Source: Neisseria yangbaofengii (lineage in GTDB: Bacteria; Pseudomonadota; Gammaproteobacteria; Burkholderiales; Neisseriaceae). Taken from it: 64,000 nucleotides of DNA. Positions 27,028 to 35,162 of the stretch are shown one piece after another (the stretch's first letter is position 1; every line of letters begins with the position of its first letter). The notes under the pieces are model-generated. The model ran no database searches. It saw nothing but the letters and a program-made list of their open reading frames with translations, and was not told the DNA's origin. The position numbers and the translations under genes are program-made. The stretch is taken from NCBI RefSeq assembly GCF_014898075.1, contig NZ_CP062976.1, positions 558,001-622,000 on the forward strand. The letters are read 5' to 3'.

Positions 27028-27396
27028 ATGAATCAAATTGAAATCAATGTACAGTCACGTTATGTGGCTGGGCAAAGCGATGTTTATCGCGACCGTTATG
27101 CCTTTAATTACGTCATTACCATCTGCAACCGAAGCGACGAGGTGGTAACCTTGCGTCAGCGTTTCTGGGAAATTACCGACGGACATGGTGAAACAGAATC
27201 GGTCGGCCATCCGGGTTTGGTTGAAGAACAACCGGTCTTGTATCCGGGCGAAGAATACGAATACAACAGCGGTTCGCAAATCAGTACGCCTTGGGGTAGC
27301 ATTGAAGGCGCGTATGAATTTGAAAACAGCATCGGTAAACGCTTTATTGTCGGTGTGCCGAAATTGGATTTTAAAGCAGGCTTTACCTTGCAGTAA
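27028..27396 (+). CDS. apaG: ApaG/DUF525 protein
   Basis: A 122-residue single ApaG domain (fibronectin-III-like beta sandwich) that opens NQIEINVQSRYVAGQSDVYRD. The conserved middle WEITDGHGETESVGHPGLV (residues 50-68) and YNSGSQISTPWGSIEGAYEF near 82 identify the family. ApaG is linked to magnesium/cobalt resistance in enterics and is often near apaH or ksgA; neither is present here, so the role is open. The ATG at 27028 follows a GGGGTAA site. Confidence 0.93.
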   Translation: MNQIEINVQSRYVAGQSDVYRDRYAFNYVITICNRSDEVVTLRQRFWEITDGHGETESVGHPGLVEEQPVLYPGEEYEYNSGSQISTPWGSIEGAYEFENSIGKRFIVGVPKLDFKAGFTLQ

Positions 27397-27404
27397 TTAA
27401 CATT

Positions 27405-27438
27405 GAAATGCCGTCTGGAACTGGTTTCAGACGGCATT
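27405..27438 (+). terminator. Inverted uptake sequence of the AT type after apaG
   Basis: AAATGCCGTCTGGAACTGGTTTCAGACGGCATTT followed by T-rich DNA. The flanking base makes this the ATGCCGTCTGAA (AT) dialect, rare in this window. Confidence 0.7.
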
Positions 27439-27668
27439 TTTAATAAATTGTTGCTTATTTCAACATTATTTTCTAAATTATTCTGAAAATTTGCTAAAAA
27501 TCATCATGATTTTAGTATTTTATTTTTTATTTTAAAATAAAGGCTTAGCTAAATAAAAAACCAAAACATTCCTGATTTGCAACATAAGTTGTGTACATAA
27601 CATTGCAAAAATTAACTCTTTATGCTGAAATCAATCCATCTTAACAAAAATGGCAGAGGAGAATGCTG

Positions 27669-29045
27669 ATGGAGGCATTGAAATCATTCTTCGACGTGGT
27701 CAGCGGATGGGTGTGGGGTCCGATCATGCTGGTGTTGCTGGTCGGTACCGGTGTAGTGTTGACCGTTATGCTAAAAGGCTTGCAATTCAGCATGCTGGGC
27801 TATGCATTAAAACAAGCGTTCTGCCCGCATCCTAAAAAAGACGACCAAGACCATGAAGGTGATATTTCCCATTTTGGTGCGCTGATGACGGCTTTATCGG
27901 CCACCATCGGTACCGGTAATATTGCCGGTGTAGCCACTGCGGTGATAGTCGGTGGTCCGGGTGCTGTGTTCTGGATGTGGGTTACCGCCATTTTCGGTAT
28001 GGCTACCAAATACGGCGAAGGCGTGTTGGCAGTGAAATACCGTGTGCAAAACAAAAAAGGCGAGATGTCCGGCGGCCCGATGTATTATATCGAAAAAGGT
28101 TTGGGCAACAAGTGGAAATGGATGGCGTATGCCTTTGCGCTGTTCGGTACGTTTGCATCGTTCGGTATCGGTAGTTCGGTACAGTCAAACTCAGTGGCGC
28201 AAGCCGTGCACGCCAGCTTTAATATTACGCCTGGCCTGACCGGCGCGGTATTGACTTTGCTGACCGCGATTGTGGTACTGGGCGGCATCCGCGGTATTGC
28301 CAAAGCGGCTTCGGTGATTGTACCGATGATGGCGGTATTGTATGTGTTGGGTGGTTTACTCATTATCCTGATGCACTTGGACATGGTTGCACCGGCAGTC
28401 AGCCTGATTTTGCGTGACGCGTTTACCGGTGAAGCAGCAGCCGGCGGTGCGCTCGGTATGGTGATTCGTTACGGTGTGGCGCGTGGTGTGTTCTCTAATG
28501 AAGCCGGTATGGGTTCGGCGCCGATTGCGGCAGCTGCGGCCAAAACCGACCACCCTGTGCGCCAAGCTTTGGTGTCGATGACCGGTACCTTTTTGGATAC
28601 CATCGTGGTGTGTTCGATTACCGGTATCGTGTTGGTAATAGGCTTGATGGGGGCGGGCGGTGAATTTGTAAAACCGGAGTTGAGCGGTGCTGCCTTGACC
28701 ACGATAATCTTCCAGCAATTATTGCCGGGCGCGGGCGGTTGGATCGTGACCATCGGTTTGATTTTCTTCGCATACTCAACCATTTTGGGCTGGTGTTACT
28801 ACGGTGAGAAATGCGCGACTTATGTATTCGGCGACGGCTTTGCCAATATCTACCGCGTGTTTTATGTTGCCACCGTAATGCTCGGTACCGTATTGAGCTT
28901 GGATTTGGTTTGGTTGGCAGCCGACACCTTCAACGGCTTGATGGCAATTCCAAACTTGATTGCCTTGTTGCTGTTGTCCAAAGTGATTGTCAGCGAAACC
29001 CGCGACTTTAAACATAAAGTGAAAAATGGAGAATTGCCACACTGA
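27669..29045 (+). CDS. Sodium:alanine (AGCS-family) symporter
   Basis: A 458-residue inner-membrane protein of the alanine or glycine:cation symporter family. It shows the signature GALMTALSATIGTGNIAGVA near residue 75, the MSGGPMYYIEKGLG segment near 132, RGVFSNEAGMGSAPIAAAAA near 275 and about eleven helices. It imports alanine or glycine with sodium, which fits a cell that pumps sodium out with Nqr. I use the ATG at 27669, eight bases after a GAGGAG site, over the in-frame ATG at 27663 that is too close. Confidence 0.92.
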   Translation: MEALKSFFDVVSGWVWGPIMLVLLVGTGVVLTVMLKGLQFSMLGYALKQAFCPHPKKDDQDHEGDISHFGALMTALSATIGTGNIAGVATAVIVGGPGAVFWMWVTAIFGMATKYGEGVLAVKYRVQNKKGEMSGGPMYYIEKGLGNKWKWMAYAFALFGTFASFGIGSSVQSNSVAQAVHASFNITPGLTGAVLTLLTAIVVLGGIRGIAKAASVIVPMMAVLYVLGGLLIILMHLDMVAPAVSLILRDAFTGEAAAGGALGMVIRYGVARGVFSNEAGMGSAPIAAAAAKTDHPVRQALVSMTGTFLDTIVVCSITGIVLVIGLMGAGGEFVKPELSGAALTTIIFQQLLPGAGGWIVTIGLIFFAYSTILGWCYYGEKCATYVFGDGFANIYRVFYVATVMLGTVLSLDLVWLAADTFNGLMAIPNLIALLLLSKVIVSETRDFKHKVKNGELPH

Positions 29046-29060
29046 TTAACGTGATGGCTG

Positions 29061-29098
29061 AAAGGCCGTCTGAAACAGAAATGTTTCAGACGGCCTTT
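29061..29098 (+). terminator. Inverted uptake-sequence terminator
   Basis: 16-bp arms (AAAGGCCGTCTGAAAC and complement), 6-base loop, T-run, after the alanine symporter gene. Confidence 0.85.
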
Positions 29099-29137
29099 TT
29101 TATCTTTGATGAGGGGGAAAGTGAAAATAAATAGGCC

Positions 29138-30260
29138 GAGACCTGTGCAAAACTCCCTTTCCCAAACAATAAAGATTACTTGAGTTATCAATTAACCTTT
29201 ATTTCCCCTCCAAACACACAGATTTCCCTAAACTCCCCCGAATCCTGCCACCCAAGCGCCCGCTTTCCCGGGTGCTCCCTTTTCGGCAGCAGGCGCAACG
29301 AGGCTGAGTTTATTTGCCGCTTCGGGCAAATTCAAACACCGCTTTCCAATGACTTTGTGCATTCGCTTTCCGTAAGCCGAAATATGTTGCCCTATGGCAG
29401 CGGAACTTGCGGTGCAATGTACCGAAGCTCTGTTCCGCCACATAACGGGTATTTGATAAGTATCGGTTGCGTTGTTTGCCTTCGTCTGTTAAGGGGCGGC
29501 CACGGCGGGCTTTACCCATAATGCCGTCCGAAAGTTTTTTGTTGTTTAAGCATTCCCGATTGGCTTTGCTGCCGCAGCTTTGCCGGCATATACGGCGGTG
29601 TATTCGGCTGTGCCGTCTAAGTGGCGGCACTCGTGTTTGTTGGCAGGGTTGACATGCAGTTGGCCGGTATAGCCTTCTTGGCCGGTACGGGGGTGTTGTT
29701 TACAGCTGGTTTGAATTTGCCGTCTTTTTTATCCGACGGGCGTCTTTGTCTTTGCCGGGGGAGGTTTCGCCGGTGATACCTTCTCATCGGTTTCAATAGT
29801 CTGACGTTGTTTGCCGCCGGCAGTTTGGATGATGGCGGCGGCAATAACGGCGGCGGCTTTTTCTACTTTGAGCCTTTGTCGGTTAATCGGTTCCGACGGA
29901 TAAGGCAAAGTTTGGTCTTGCGCCAACCGGCAGCGGCAGAGTGTGCTGTGATCGGGAATGTCCGGTTCGCCAAAGCCGCAGAAGAGGTTGGGGACGATAC
30001 GGTAATCAGGCTATGTTCGAGTTCGGGGACGGAGAGGCTGTGCCATCGGCCGGTCAGGACGGCTTTGAACATGGAGGGCAGAATAGGCCGGACGGCCGCG
30101 GATGGAGCGTTTTTTTTGTTGCTCAAGATAGGTATGGATGGGTTGCCAATTGATGATTTGGTTGATTTTGAGCAGCGGGAAGCGGTCGAAGCCGTTTATG
30201 GTAATGATGGTTTGGGCGGTTTGTTGGAAAAAGCTGCCCAAAAAAAAATCCTCTAAATTC
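29138..30260 (-). mobile_element. Decayed IS5-family (IS1106-like) insertion sequence
   Basis: The low-coordinate edge starts GAGACCTGTGCAAAA, one base from the IS1106-type end GAGACCTTTGCAAAA. Inside, minus-strand fragments in several frames spell an IS5-family transposase. The other end is not recognisable; the boundary at 30260 is approximate. Confidence 0.75.
29230..30245 (-). pseudogene. IS5-family transposase, many frameshifts
   Basis: Going from 30245 downward, the fragments follow the family's order. They are FFQQTAQTIITINGFDRFPLL, then MFKAVLTGRWHSLSVPELEHS, then PINRQRLKVEKAAAVI with IIQTAGGKQRQ, then GKARRGRPLTDEGKQRNRYL with YVAEQSFGTLHRKFR, and last CLNLPEAANKLS. They lie in different frames with deletions, so no functional enzyme is made. 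Confidence 0.8.
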
Positions 30261-30288
30261 GGTTTAGGGGAATTTAGAGGATTTTTTT
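30241..30288. terminator. Hairpin with A- and T-runs
   Basis: AATCCTCTAAATTC pairs with GAATTTAGAGGATT, flanked by eight As and seven Ts, so it can stop transcription on both strands. It marks the edge of the IS relic. Confidence 0.75.
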
Positions 30289-30305
30289 GGGGAGACAAAA
30301 GTTTC

Positions 30306-30338
30306 AGGCCGTCTGAAAACAAATCATTCAGACGGCCT
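30306..30338 (-). terminator. Inverted uptake-sequence terminator of cytX
   Basis: AGGCCGTCTGAA and its complement around a 9-base loop, 20 bases past the cytX stop. Confidence 0.75.
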
Positions 30339-30357
30339 TGGAACATTTGTAATTGCT

Positions 30358-31557
30358 TTATTCCGCCGTCACGCCCACGCGCACATCAATCAATTTGCGC
30401 ACAATAATCGTCACTGCAAAAATTACCGCCATCACCGGAAAAGTAATGCCCAGTGGTGTTTCGCCGGTTAAGAAATTGCGGTACAGCAGGAAACCGGCCA
30501 GCCATAATCCTAAACCGACGAAATCGAATTCATGCTGTGATGCGTCGTGTTTCAACACAAAATAGTCGGCAATCAAAATCGCCACCATTGGAGCAAACAC
30601 CGAACCAATCATCAGCAAGAAGTTTTCAAACCGGGTTACGGGCAGGGTAACGGCCAAGAGGGCGCCGATAACGGCCACCACCGCGCCGACGTGGATTTCA
30701 TTGGCTTTGCCGAAAATGGTTTTGCTGCTCACGCCGGCGGAATAAGCGTCCAAATAAGTGGTGGTGACGGTGGATAAAATCACCACCAACACGCCGCCGA
30801 TGCCGATACCAGACATCAGAAAAATCTTGGCAATATCCGATTCCTGCAAAAATAATACAGCGCCCAAGCCCAGTAAATACATCCATGTGCTGGTCACAAA
30901 ATAAGCCAAAGCCGCAGCAATGGTGGCGGCTTTCGGTTTGGCCGCGCGGCGGGTGTAGTCGGCAGCCAGTGGCAGCCAAGACAAAGGCATGACCGCAGAA
31001 AGTTCGACTGCCAGGCCGAACGATATTTGCCCTTCAACCGGTTGCATGCCGCCGGAGTTGCCGAACACACGCACGCTCAGCCACACAGTTACCAACAGCA
31101 TCAAACCCAGCGAGATTTTTTTCAATAAGCCCACATCGCTGCCGCCCCGGTAAAGCCAGCCGACAATCATCAGGCCGATGACAATGCCCCAAACCGTTTG
31201 CGAGCCGAAGCCCCACAGGGAATCACTCAACGCTGCCGCGATTTGTGCACCGGTGTAAATCATAATTGCCGTCCAGCCGATAAGTTGCAACACGTTGGCG
31301 CTGGAAAACAATACCGAACCGCGTATGCCGAACGAACGCTGCACCGTTTCCATTGCGCTTTTGCCGGTTTGCGCACCGATTAATGCCGCGCAGAAAAATA
31401 AGGCGCAGCCGATGATGTGGCCGAGAATCACTGCCTGCATGCCGCGTTCCCAGCCCAAAGGCGCGAGAAATGTGCCGGTCAGGATTTCGCTCAGAGAAAC
31501 TGCCGCGCCGAACCAAATCAGGCCGCTGGCGGCGGTGGAAAGTTTGTTTGATGTCAT
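30358..31557 (-). CDS. cytX: NCS1-type permease, probable hydroxymethylpyrimidine transporter CytX
   Basis: A 399-residue inner-membrane permease of the cytosine/purine/uracil NCS1 family with about twelve helices. The opening ASGLIWFGAAVSLSEILTGTFLAPLGWERG is typical of the CytX group, which is tied to thiamine salvage by import of hydroxymethylpyrimidine. It carries LPLAADYTRRAAKP near residue 195. Start ATG at 31557. No thiamine gene is adjacent (thiL lies 5 kb away), and I could not find a clear TPP riboswitch in its leader, so the substrate is inferred from sequence style only. Confidence 0.78.
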   Translation of the reverse strand: MTSNKLSTAASGLIWFGAAVSLSEILTGTFLAPLGWERGMQAVILGHIIGCALFFCAALIGAQTGKSAMETVQRSFGIRGSVLFSSANVLQLIGWTAIMIYTGAQIAAALSDSLWGFGSQTVWGIVIGLMIVGWLYRGGSDVGLLKKISLGLMLLVTVWLSVRVFGNSGGMQPVEGQISFGLAVELSAVMPLSWLPLAADYTRRAAKPKAATIAAALAYFVTSTWMYLLGLGAVLFLQESDIAKIFLMSGIGIGGVLVVILSTVTTTYLDAYSAGVSSKTIFGKANEIHVGAVVAVIGALLAVTLPVTRFENFLLMIGSVFAPMVAILIADYFVLKHDASQHEFDFVGLGLWLAGFLLYRNFLTGETPLGITFPVMAVIFAVTIIVRKLIDVRVGVTAE

Positions 31558-31746
31558 GACGAATCCCGCAAGGATAGTTGATAACAGTGGATTATAAGGC
31601 TTGGGTGAGGGAATGAACAGCCGCAGAAGTCAATCAAAACGGTAGTTGGGGACGGGATTGAATGTTTCAGACGGCCAAACACGGATAGTCAGGCCGTCTG
31701 AAAACACCAATTGAAAAAAGTTAAGAAAATCTCGAAAACAATACGT

Positions 31747-32049
31747 TCAGACGGCCTCAACCACAGGCTGCACCAACACCCAAGGCGCGACTACCACTGC
31801 CCACATTTCCTGATTATCGGCATAAAACGCACGCGCTTGGTCTTCTCTGACCACGCCAAATTTGCCGTCTGCCATCAAGGGCCGCAGCTTGGCGGCGGCA
31901 TCGTCGGCAACGTAACGGGCGATTTCAATCAAATCTAAACCGGGTGCGACATACACCGCCGCACCGCGGGCGAAATGGGGCTGTAATTCTGCCCATGCGA
32001 TGCGGGCGGTCTCGGTGTTTAATTTTTCGTTGAGTAAGGGGGCGGACAT
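31747..32049 (-). CDS. DUF2288 protein
   Basis: A 100-residue soluble protein of the DUF2288 family, opening with LLNEKLNTETARIAWAELQPHFARGA and carrying LDLIEIARYVADD and WAVVVAPWVLVQPVVEA. Function unknown; it is found singly in many beta- and gammaproteobacteria. I use the ATG at 32049, since the longer frame adds an unrelated start. It sits between cytX and the divergent zinc transporter genes. Confidence 0.85.
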   Translation of the reverse strand: MSAPLLNEKLNTETARIAWAELQPHFARGAAVYVAPGLDLIEIARYVADDAAAKLRPLMADGKFGVVREDQARAFYADNQEMWAVVVAPWVLVQPVVEAV

Positions 32050-32142
32050 GATGCGTGCTTTCGGATGTCTGGCGTGAAAGGGCATATTTTAACCCAAATT
32101 ATGTAGTGATTTGTAGCGGAAGAATCAGATTTACAAGCATAA

Positions 32143-32157
32143 TGTTATACAGTATCA
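32143..32157 (+). promoter_or_regulatory. Candidate Zur box ahead of the zinc transporter genes
   Basis: TGTTATACAGTATCA resembles the TGTTATnnnATAACA palindrome of neisserial Zur sites, with a perfect left half and four of six bases in the right half. It lies 63 bp before the first small ORF of the zinc operon. Confidence 0.4.
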
Positions 32158-32219
32158 TTAACAACTTTCTATTTATTCGGACGGCCTGTCAGAGGTCGTC
32201 TGAAAACATTGGTTTGGCC

Positions 32220-32321
32220 ATGAATTCGATTTTATTAACCGGATTGTTCCAACGGCTGTTGATTGCGCTGGCCGCACTCGGCGCGCTGTGGGGCATTTAT
32301 TTTTGGGCGGTCGGCACATGA
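32220..32321 (+). CDS. 33-residue membrane peptide coupled to znuC
   Basis: An ATG frame of 33 codons whose product (starting MNSILLTGLFQRLLIALAAL) is one transmembrane helix with a short tail. Its stop overlaps the znuC start in an ATGA junction, the usual sign of translational coupling. Upstream there is an uptake sequence and a weak GGTTTGG site. It could be a small subunit of the zinc transporter or a coupling leader. I do not recognise a family. Confidence 0.5.
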   Translation: MNSILLTGLFQRLLIALAALGALWGIYFWAVGT

Positions 32322-33043
32322 GCATTGTCGTCGATAACTTAACCGTCAGCTACCAACGCCGTCCGGCGGTGCATCATGTGTCGATGGAATTTCCCGATAA
32401 CGGCATGTGGGCGGTTTTCGGCCCTAACGGCGCGGGCAAGTCTACGCTGTTGAAAGCAGTGATGGGTTTGGAAAAAGCGGAAACCGGCACGGTGCAGTGG
32501 GCGGGTTTGCAGCGTAAAGACATCGCCTATCTGCCGCAGCAGGCCGAAGTTGACCGAACACAGCCGATGACTGTATTTGAATTGGCGGCGATGGGTTTGT
32601 GGTATGAAATCGGCTTTTTCGGCCGTATGAAAGCGGCGCAGTGCAAACGGGTGTATGAAGCGCTCGAGCGTGTGGAAATGCACGAATTTGCCCGGCGCAG
32701 CATCGCGCATTTGTCCAACGGCCAATTCCAGCGTGTATTGTTTGCCCGTATGTTGGCGCAAAACGCCAAATTTTTGCTGCTGGACGAGCCGTTTAACCAC
32801 ATCGATGCGCGTACCACTTATGCTTTGCTCGACGTGTTGCGCCGCTGCCATCAAAGCGGCCAGGCAGTGATTGCGGTGTTACACGATTATGAGCAGGTGC
32901 GTGCGTATTTTCCTGAAACTCTGCTGATTGCGCGGGAAAAAATCGCCGCCGGTGCCACGGAAAACGTGCTGACCGGCCAATATCTGCTGCAAGCCAATGC
33001 CGCCATGCAGCAGCAAGAACGGGCCGATTGGTGCGCGGCGTAA
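32318..33043 (+). CDS. znuC: Zinc (metal) ABC transporter, ATP-binding protein
   Basis: A 241-residue ABC ATPase with Walker A GPNGAGKST near residue 37, the Q-loop LPQQAEV near 75, the ABC signature LSNGQFQRV near 132 and Walker B FLLLDEPF near 153 followed by the switch histidine in VLHDYEQV near 190. It powers metal uptake with the permease and binding protein that follow. The ATG at 32318 overlaps the small upstream ORF; the earlier start is a frame artefact. A 111-bp gap with inverted uptake sequences separates it from the permease gene. The His-rich binding protein argues for zinc over manganese. Confidence 0.92.
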   Translation: MSIVVDNLTVSYQRRPAVHHVSMEFPDNGMWAVFGPNGAGKSTLLKAVMGLEKAETGTVQWAGLQRKDIAYLPQQAEVDRTQPMTVFELAAMGLWYEIGFFGRMKAAQCKRVYEALERVEMHEFARRSIAHLSNGQFQRVLFARMLAQNAKFLLLDEPFNHIDARTTYALLDVLRRCHQSGQAVIAVLHDYEQVRAYFPETLLIAREKIAAGATENVLTGQYLLQANAAMQQQERADWCAA

Positions 33044-33109
33044 TGTTTCAGACGGCCTCAAATAAATGAATGAAACGTTTGAAACCATATCTCAATATTC
33101 AGGCCGTCT

Positions 33110-33139
33110 GAAAGTATCAGATGATGTTCAGACGGCCTA
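33110..33139 (+). terminator. Inverted uptake sequences between znuC and znuB
   Basis: AGGCCGTCTGAA and its complement around a short loop, within the operon. It may weaken read-through from znuC to znuB. Confidence 0.5.
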
Positions 33140-33154
33140 TCACAGAAATCCATC

Positions 33155-34030
33155 ATGAATTTTCAAGAATTGTTCATCGGGCCTTTTGTTGAATTCGATT
33201 TCATGCGCTATGCGCTGGCATCGATTTTCTGTTTGGCCTTGAGCGCCGCACCGGTGGGCGTGTTTTTGGTGATGCGCCGCATGAGTTTGGTCGGCGATGC
33301 CTTGGGCCATGCCGTATTGCCCGGTGCAGCCATCGGCTATATGTTTGCCGGATTAAGCCTGCCTGCAATGAGCATCGGCGGCTTCGTGGCCGGTTTGTTG
33401 ATGGCCTTGCTGGCCGGATTGGTGAGCCGTTTTACTACCTTGAAAGAAGATGCCAACTTCGCTGCTTTTTACTTAACCAGTTTGGCCATTGGTGTAGTGT
33501 TGGTGAGCAAAAACGGCAACAGCGTCGATTTGCTGCATTTGCTGTTCGGCTCGGTGTTGGCGGTGGATGTGGCCGCTTTGACGCTGATTGCGGCAGCCGC
33601 TTCGGTTACCGCGCTGTCGTTGGCAGTGATTTACCGTCCGCTGGTGTTGGAAAGCATTGATCCGCTGTTTTTAAAGGCGGTTAACGGCAAGGGCGGTTTT
33701 TGGCATGTGCTGTTTTTGGTGCTGGTGGTGATGAACATGGTCGCCGGTTTCCAAGCACTCGGTACATTGATGTCTGTCGGCCTGATGATGCTGCCAGCGA
33801 TTACTGCGCGTTTGTGGGCGAAAAGCATGGGCATGATGATTTCGATGGCGGCTTTGATTGCGCTGCTGTGCGGTTTTGCCGGCTTGCTGTTTTCTTATCA
33901 CATTGAAATTCCGTCGGGGCCGGCGATTATTTTGTGCTGCGGCGTGCTGTATGTATTCTCGGTGGTGTTCGGCCGGGAAGGCGGTGTGGTCATCAAATGG
34001 TTGAAACGCCGTCGTCATAAAGCCGGTTAA
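33155..34030 (+). CDS. znuB: Zinc (metal) ABC transporter, permease
   Basis: A 291-residue ABC-3 family permease with eight or nine helices. It has the family segment LVMRRMSLVGDALGHAVLPGAAI near residue 38 and GTLMSVGLMMLPAITARLW near 205. It forms the membrane channel of the ZnuABC importer in the inner membrane. The ATG at 33155 follows a weak site just after an uptake-sequence pair. An uptake sequence follows the stop, ahead of the znuA leader. Confidence 0.92.
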   Translation: MNFQELFIGPFVEFDFMRYALASIFCLALSAAPVGVFLVMRRMSLVGDALGHAVLPGAAIGYMFAGLSLPAMSIGGFVAGLLMALLAGLVSRFTTLKEDANFAAFYLTSLAIGVVLVSKNGNSVDLLHLLFGSVLAVDVAALTLIAAAASVTALSLAVIYRPLVLESIDPLFLKAVNGKGGFWHVLFLVLVVMNMVAGFQALGTLMSVGLMMLPAITARLWAKSMGMMISMAALIALLCGFAGLLFSYHIEIPSGPAIILCCGVLYVFSVVFGREGGVVIKWLKRRRHKAG

Positions 34031-34084
34031 ATTTTCAGACGGCCTGCTTGCCTAACCGGGCAGGCTGTTTTAAAATGGCTGAAA

Positions 34085-34099
34085 TGTTACGTTATATCA
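34085..34099 (+). promoter_or_regulatory. Candidate Zur box ahead of znuA
   Basis: TGTTACGTTATATCA resembles TGTTATnnnATAACA with two or three mismatches and overlaps the short znuA leader. Its presence suggests znuA can be controlled separately from znuCB. Confidence 0.35.
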
Positions 34100-34112
34100 A
34101 AAGGAATAAAAC

Positions 34113-35024
34113 ATGAAACAATGGAAATTGGGCATCATTACGGCGTTGTTGTCCGGTGCGGCTTATGCGGCGCCTTTGCCGGTGGTGAGCAGCTTCAGCA
34201 TTTTGGGTGATGTGGCCAAGCAGGTCGGCGGCGAGCGTGTGGCGGTGACCAATCTGGTGGGTCCTAACCAAGATTCGCATGCTTATCATATGACCAGCGG
34301 TGACGTGAAAAAAATCCGCACGGCGAAATTGGTATTGTTGAACGGCTTGGGCTTGGAAGGTGCCGATGTGCGCCGCGCCGTGCAGCAGAGCAAAGTGCCT
34401 TTTGCCGAAGCGGCAAAAGGCATTCAACCTTTGAAAGCACCGGAAGGCGGCCATCACCATCATCATGATGAAGGCGAAGGCCATCACCACCACGACCACG
34501 GTGAATTCGACCCACATGTTTGGACCGACCCTGTGTTGATGGTGATGTATGCGAAAAACGTATCCGATGCACTGGTTAAAGCCGACCCTGCCGGCAAAGC
34601 CTATTACGAGCAACGTTTGACTGCGTATCAAAACCAACTGGAAAAATTACACAGCGACACCCAAGCCGCCATTAACAGCGTGCCGGTAGACAAGCGTAAA
34701 GTGTTGACCGGCCATGACGCATTTGCCTACATGGCCAAACGCTATAATATCAGTTTCATTGCCCCGCAAGGCGTGAGCAGCGCGGCAGAACCATCAGCCA
34801 AAGCTGTGGCTTCGATTATCCGCCAAATCAAACGTGAAGGCATTAAAGCCGTGTTCACTGAAAACATCAAAGACACGCGCATGATTGACCGCATAGCCAA
34901 GGAAACCGGCGTGAAAGTCAGCGGCCAGTTGTATTCCGATGCTTTGGGCAGTGCGCCTGCCAATACTTATGTCGGCATGTACCGCTATAACGTCAAAGTC
35001 ATGACCGACGCCATGAAAAAATAA
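34113..35024 (+). CDS. znuA: Zinc ABC transporter, periplasmic binding protein
   Basis: A 303-residue cluster-A-I solute-binding protein with a signal peptide (MKQWKLGIITALLSGAAYAA). Between residues 110 and 133 is a histidine-rich loop (HHHHHDEGEGHHHHDHGEF) typical of ZnuA and used to collect zinc. Metal ligands are expected at the histidine of DSHAYHM near 54, FDPHVW near 133, TGHDAFAY near 198 and the aspartate or glutamate near 270. Start ATG at 34113 with an AAAGGAATA site. Last gene of the zinc operon, with a strong terminator. Confidence 0.93.
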   Translation: MKQWKLGIITALLSGAAYAAPLPVVSSFSILGDVAKQVGGERVAVTNLVGPNQDSHAYHMTSGDVKKIRTAKLVLLNGLGLEGADVRRAVQQSKVPFAEAAKGIQPLKAPEGGHHHHHDEGEGHHHHDHGEFDPHVWTDPVLMVMYAKNVSDALVKADPAGKAYYEQRLTAYQNQLEKLHSDTQAAINSVPVDKRKVLTGHDAFAYMAKRYNISFIAPQGVSSAAEPSAKAVASIIRQIKREGIKAVFTENIKDTRMIDRIAKETGVKVSGQLYSDALGSAPANTYVGMYRYNVKVMTDAMKK

Positions 35025-35044
35025 TGGCTTGGTAAAGTAACAAG

Positions 35045-35088
35045 ACAAGGCCGTCTGAAAAACATTCCATGTTTTCAGACGGCCTTGT
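35045..35088 (+). terminator. Inverted uptake-sequence terminator of znuA
   Basis: 17-bp arms (ACAAGGCCGTCTGAAAA and complement) around about ten bases. Confidence 0.85.
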
Positions 35089-35162
35089 AGTGTTTGGTAA
35101 CAATATGATATGGCTGTATAATATATAAAAATCTATATACATTTTAAATTCAGGAACCAACC

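Noticed and set aside
31558-31746. TPP riboswitch upstream of cytX
   Set aside because: I searched the minus strand for the conserved CTGAGA and ACC..TGATCTGG blocks and did not find them.
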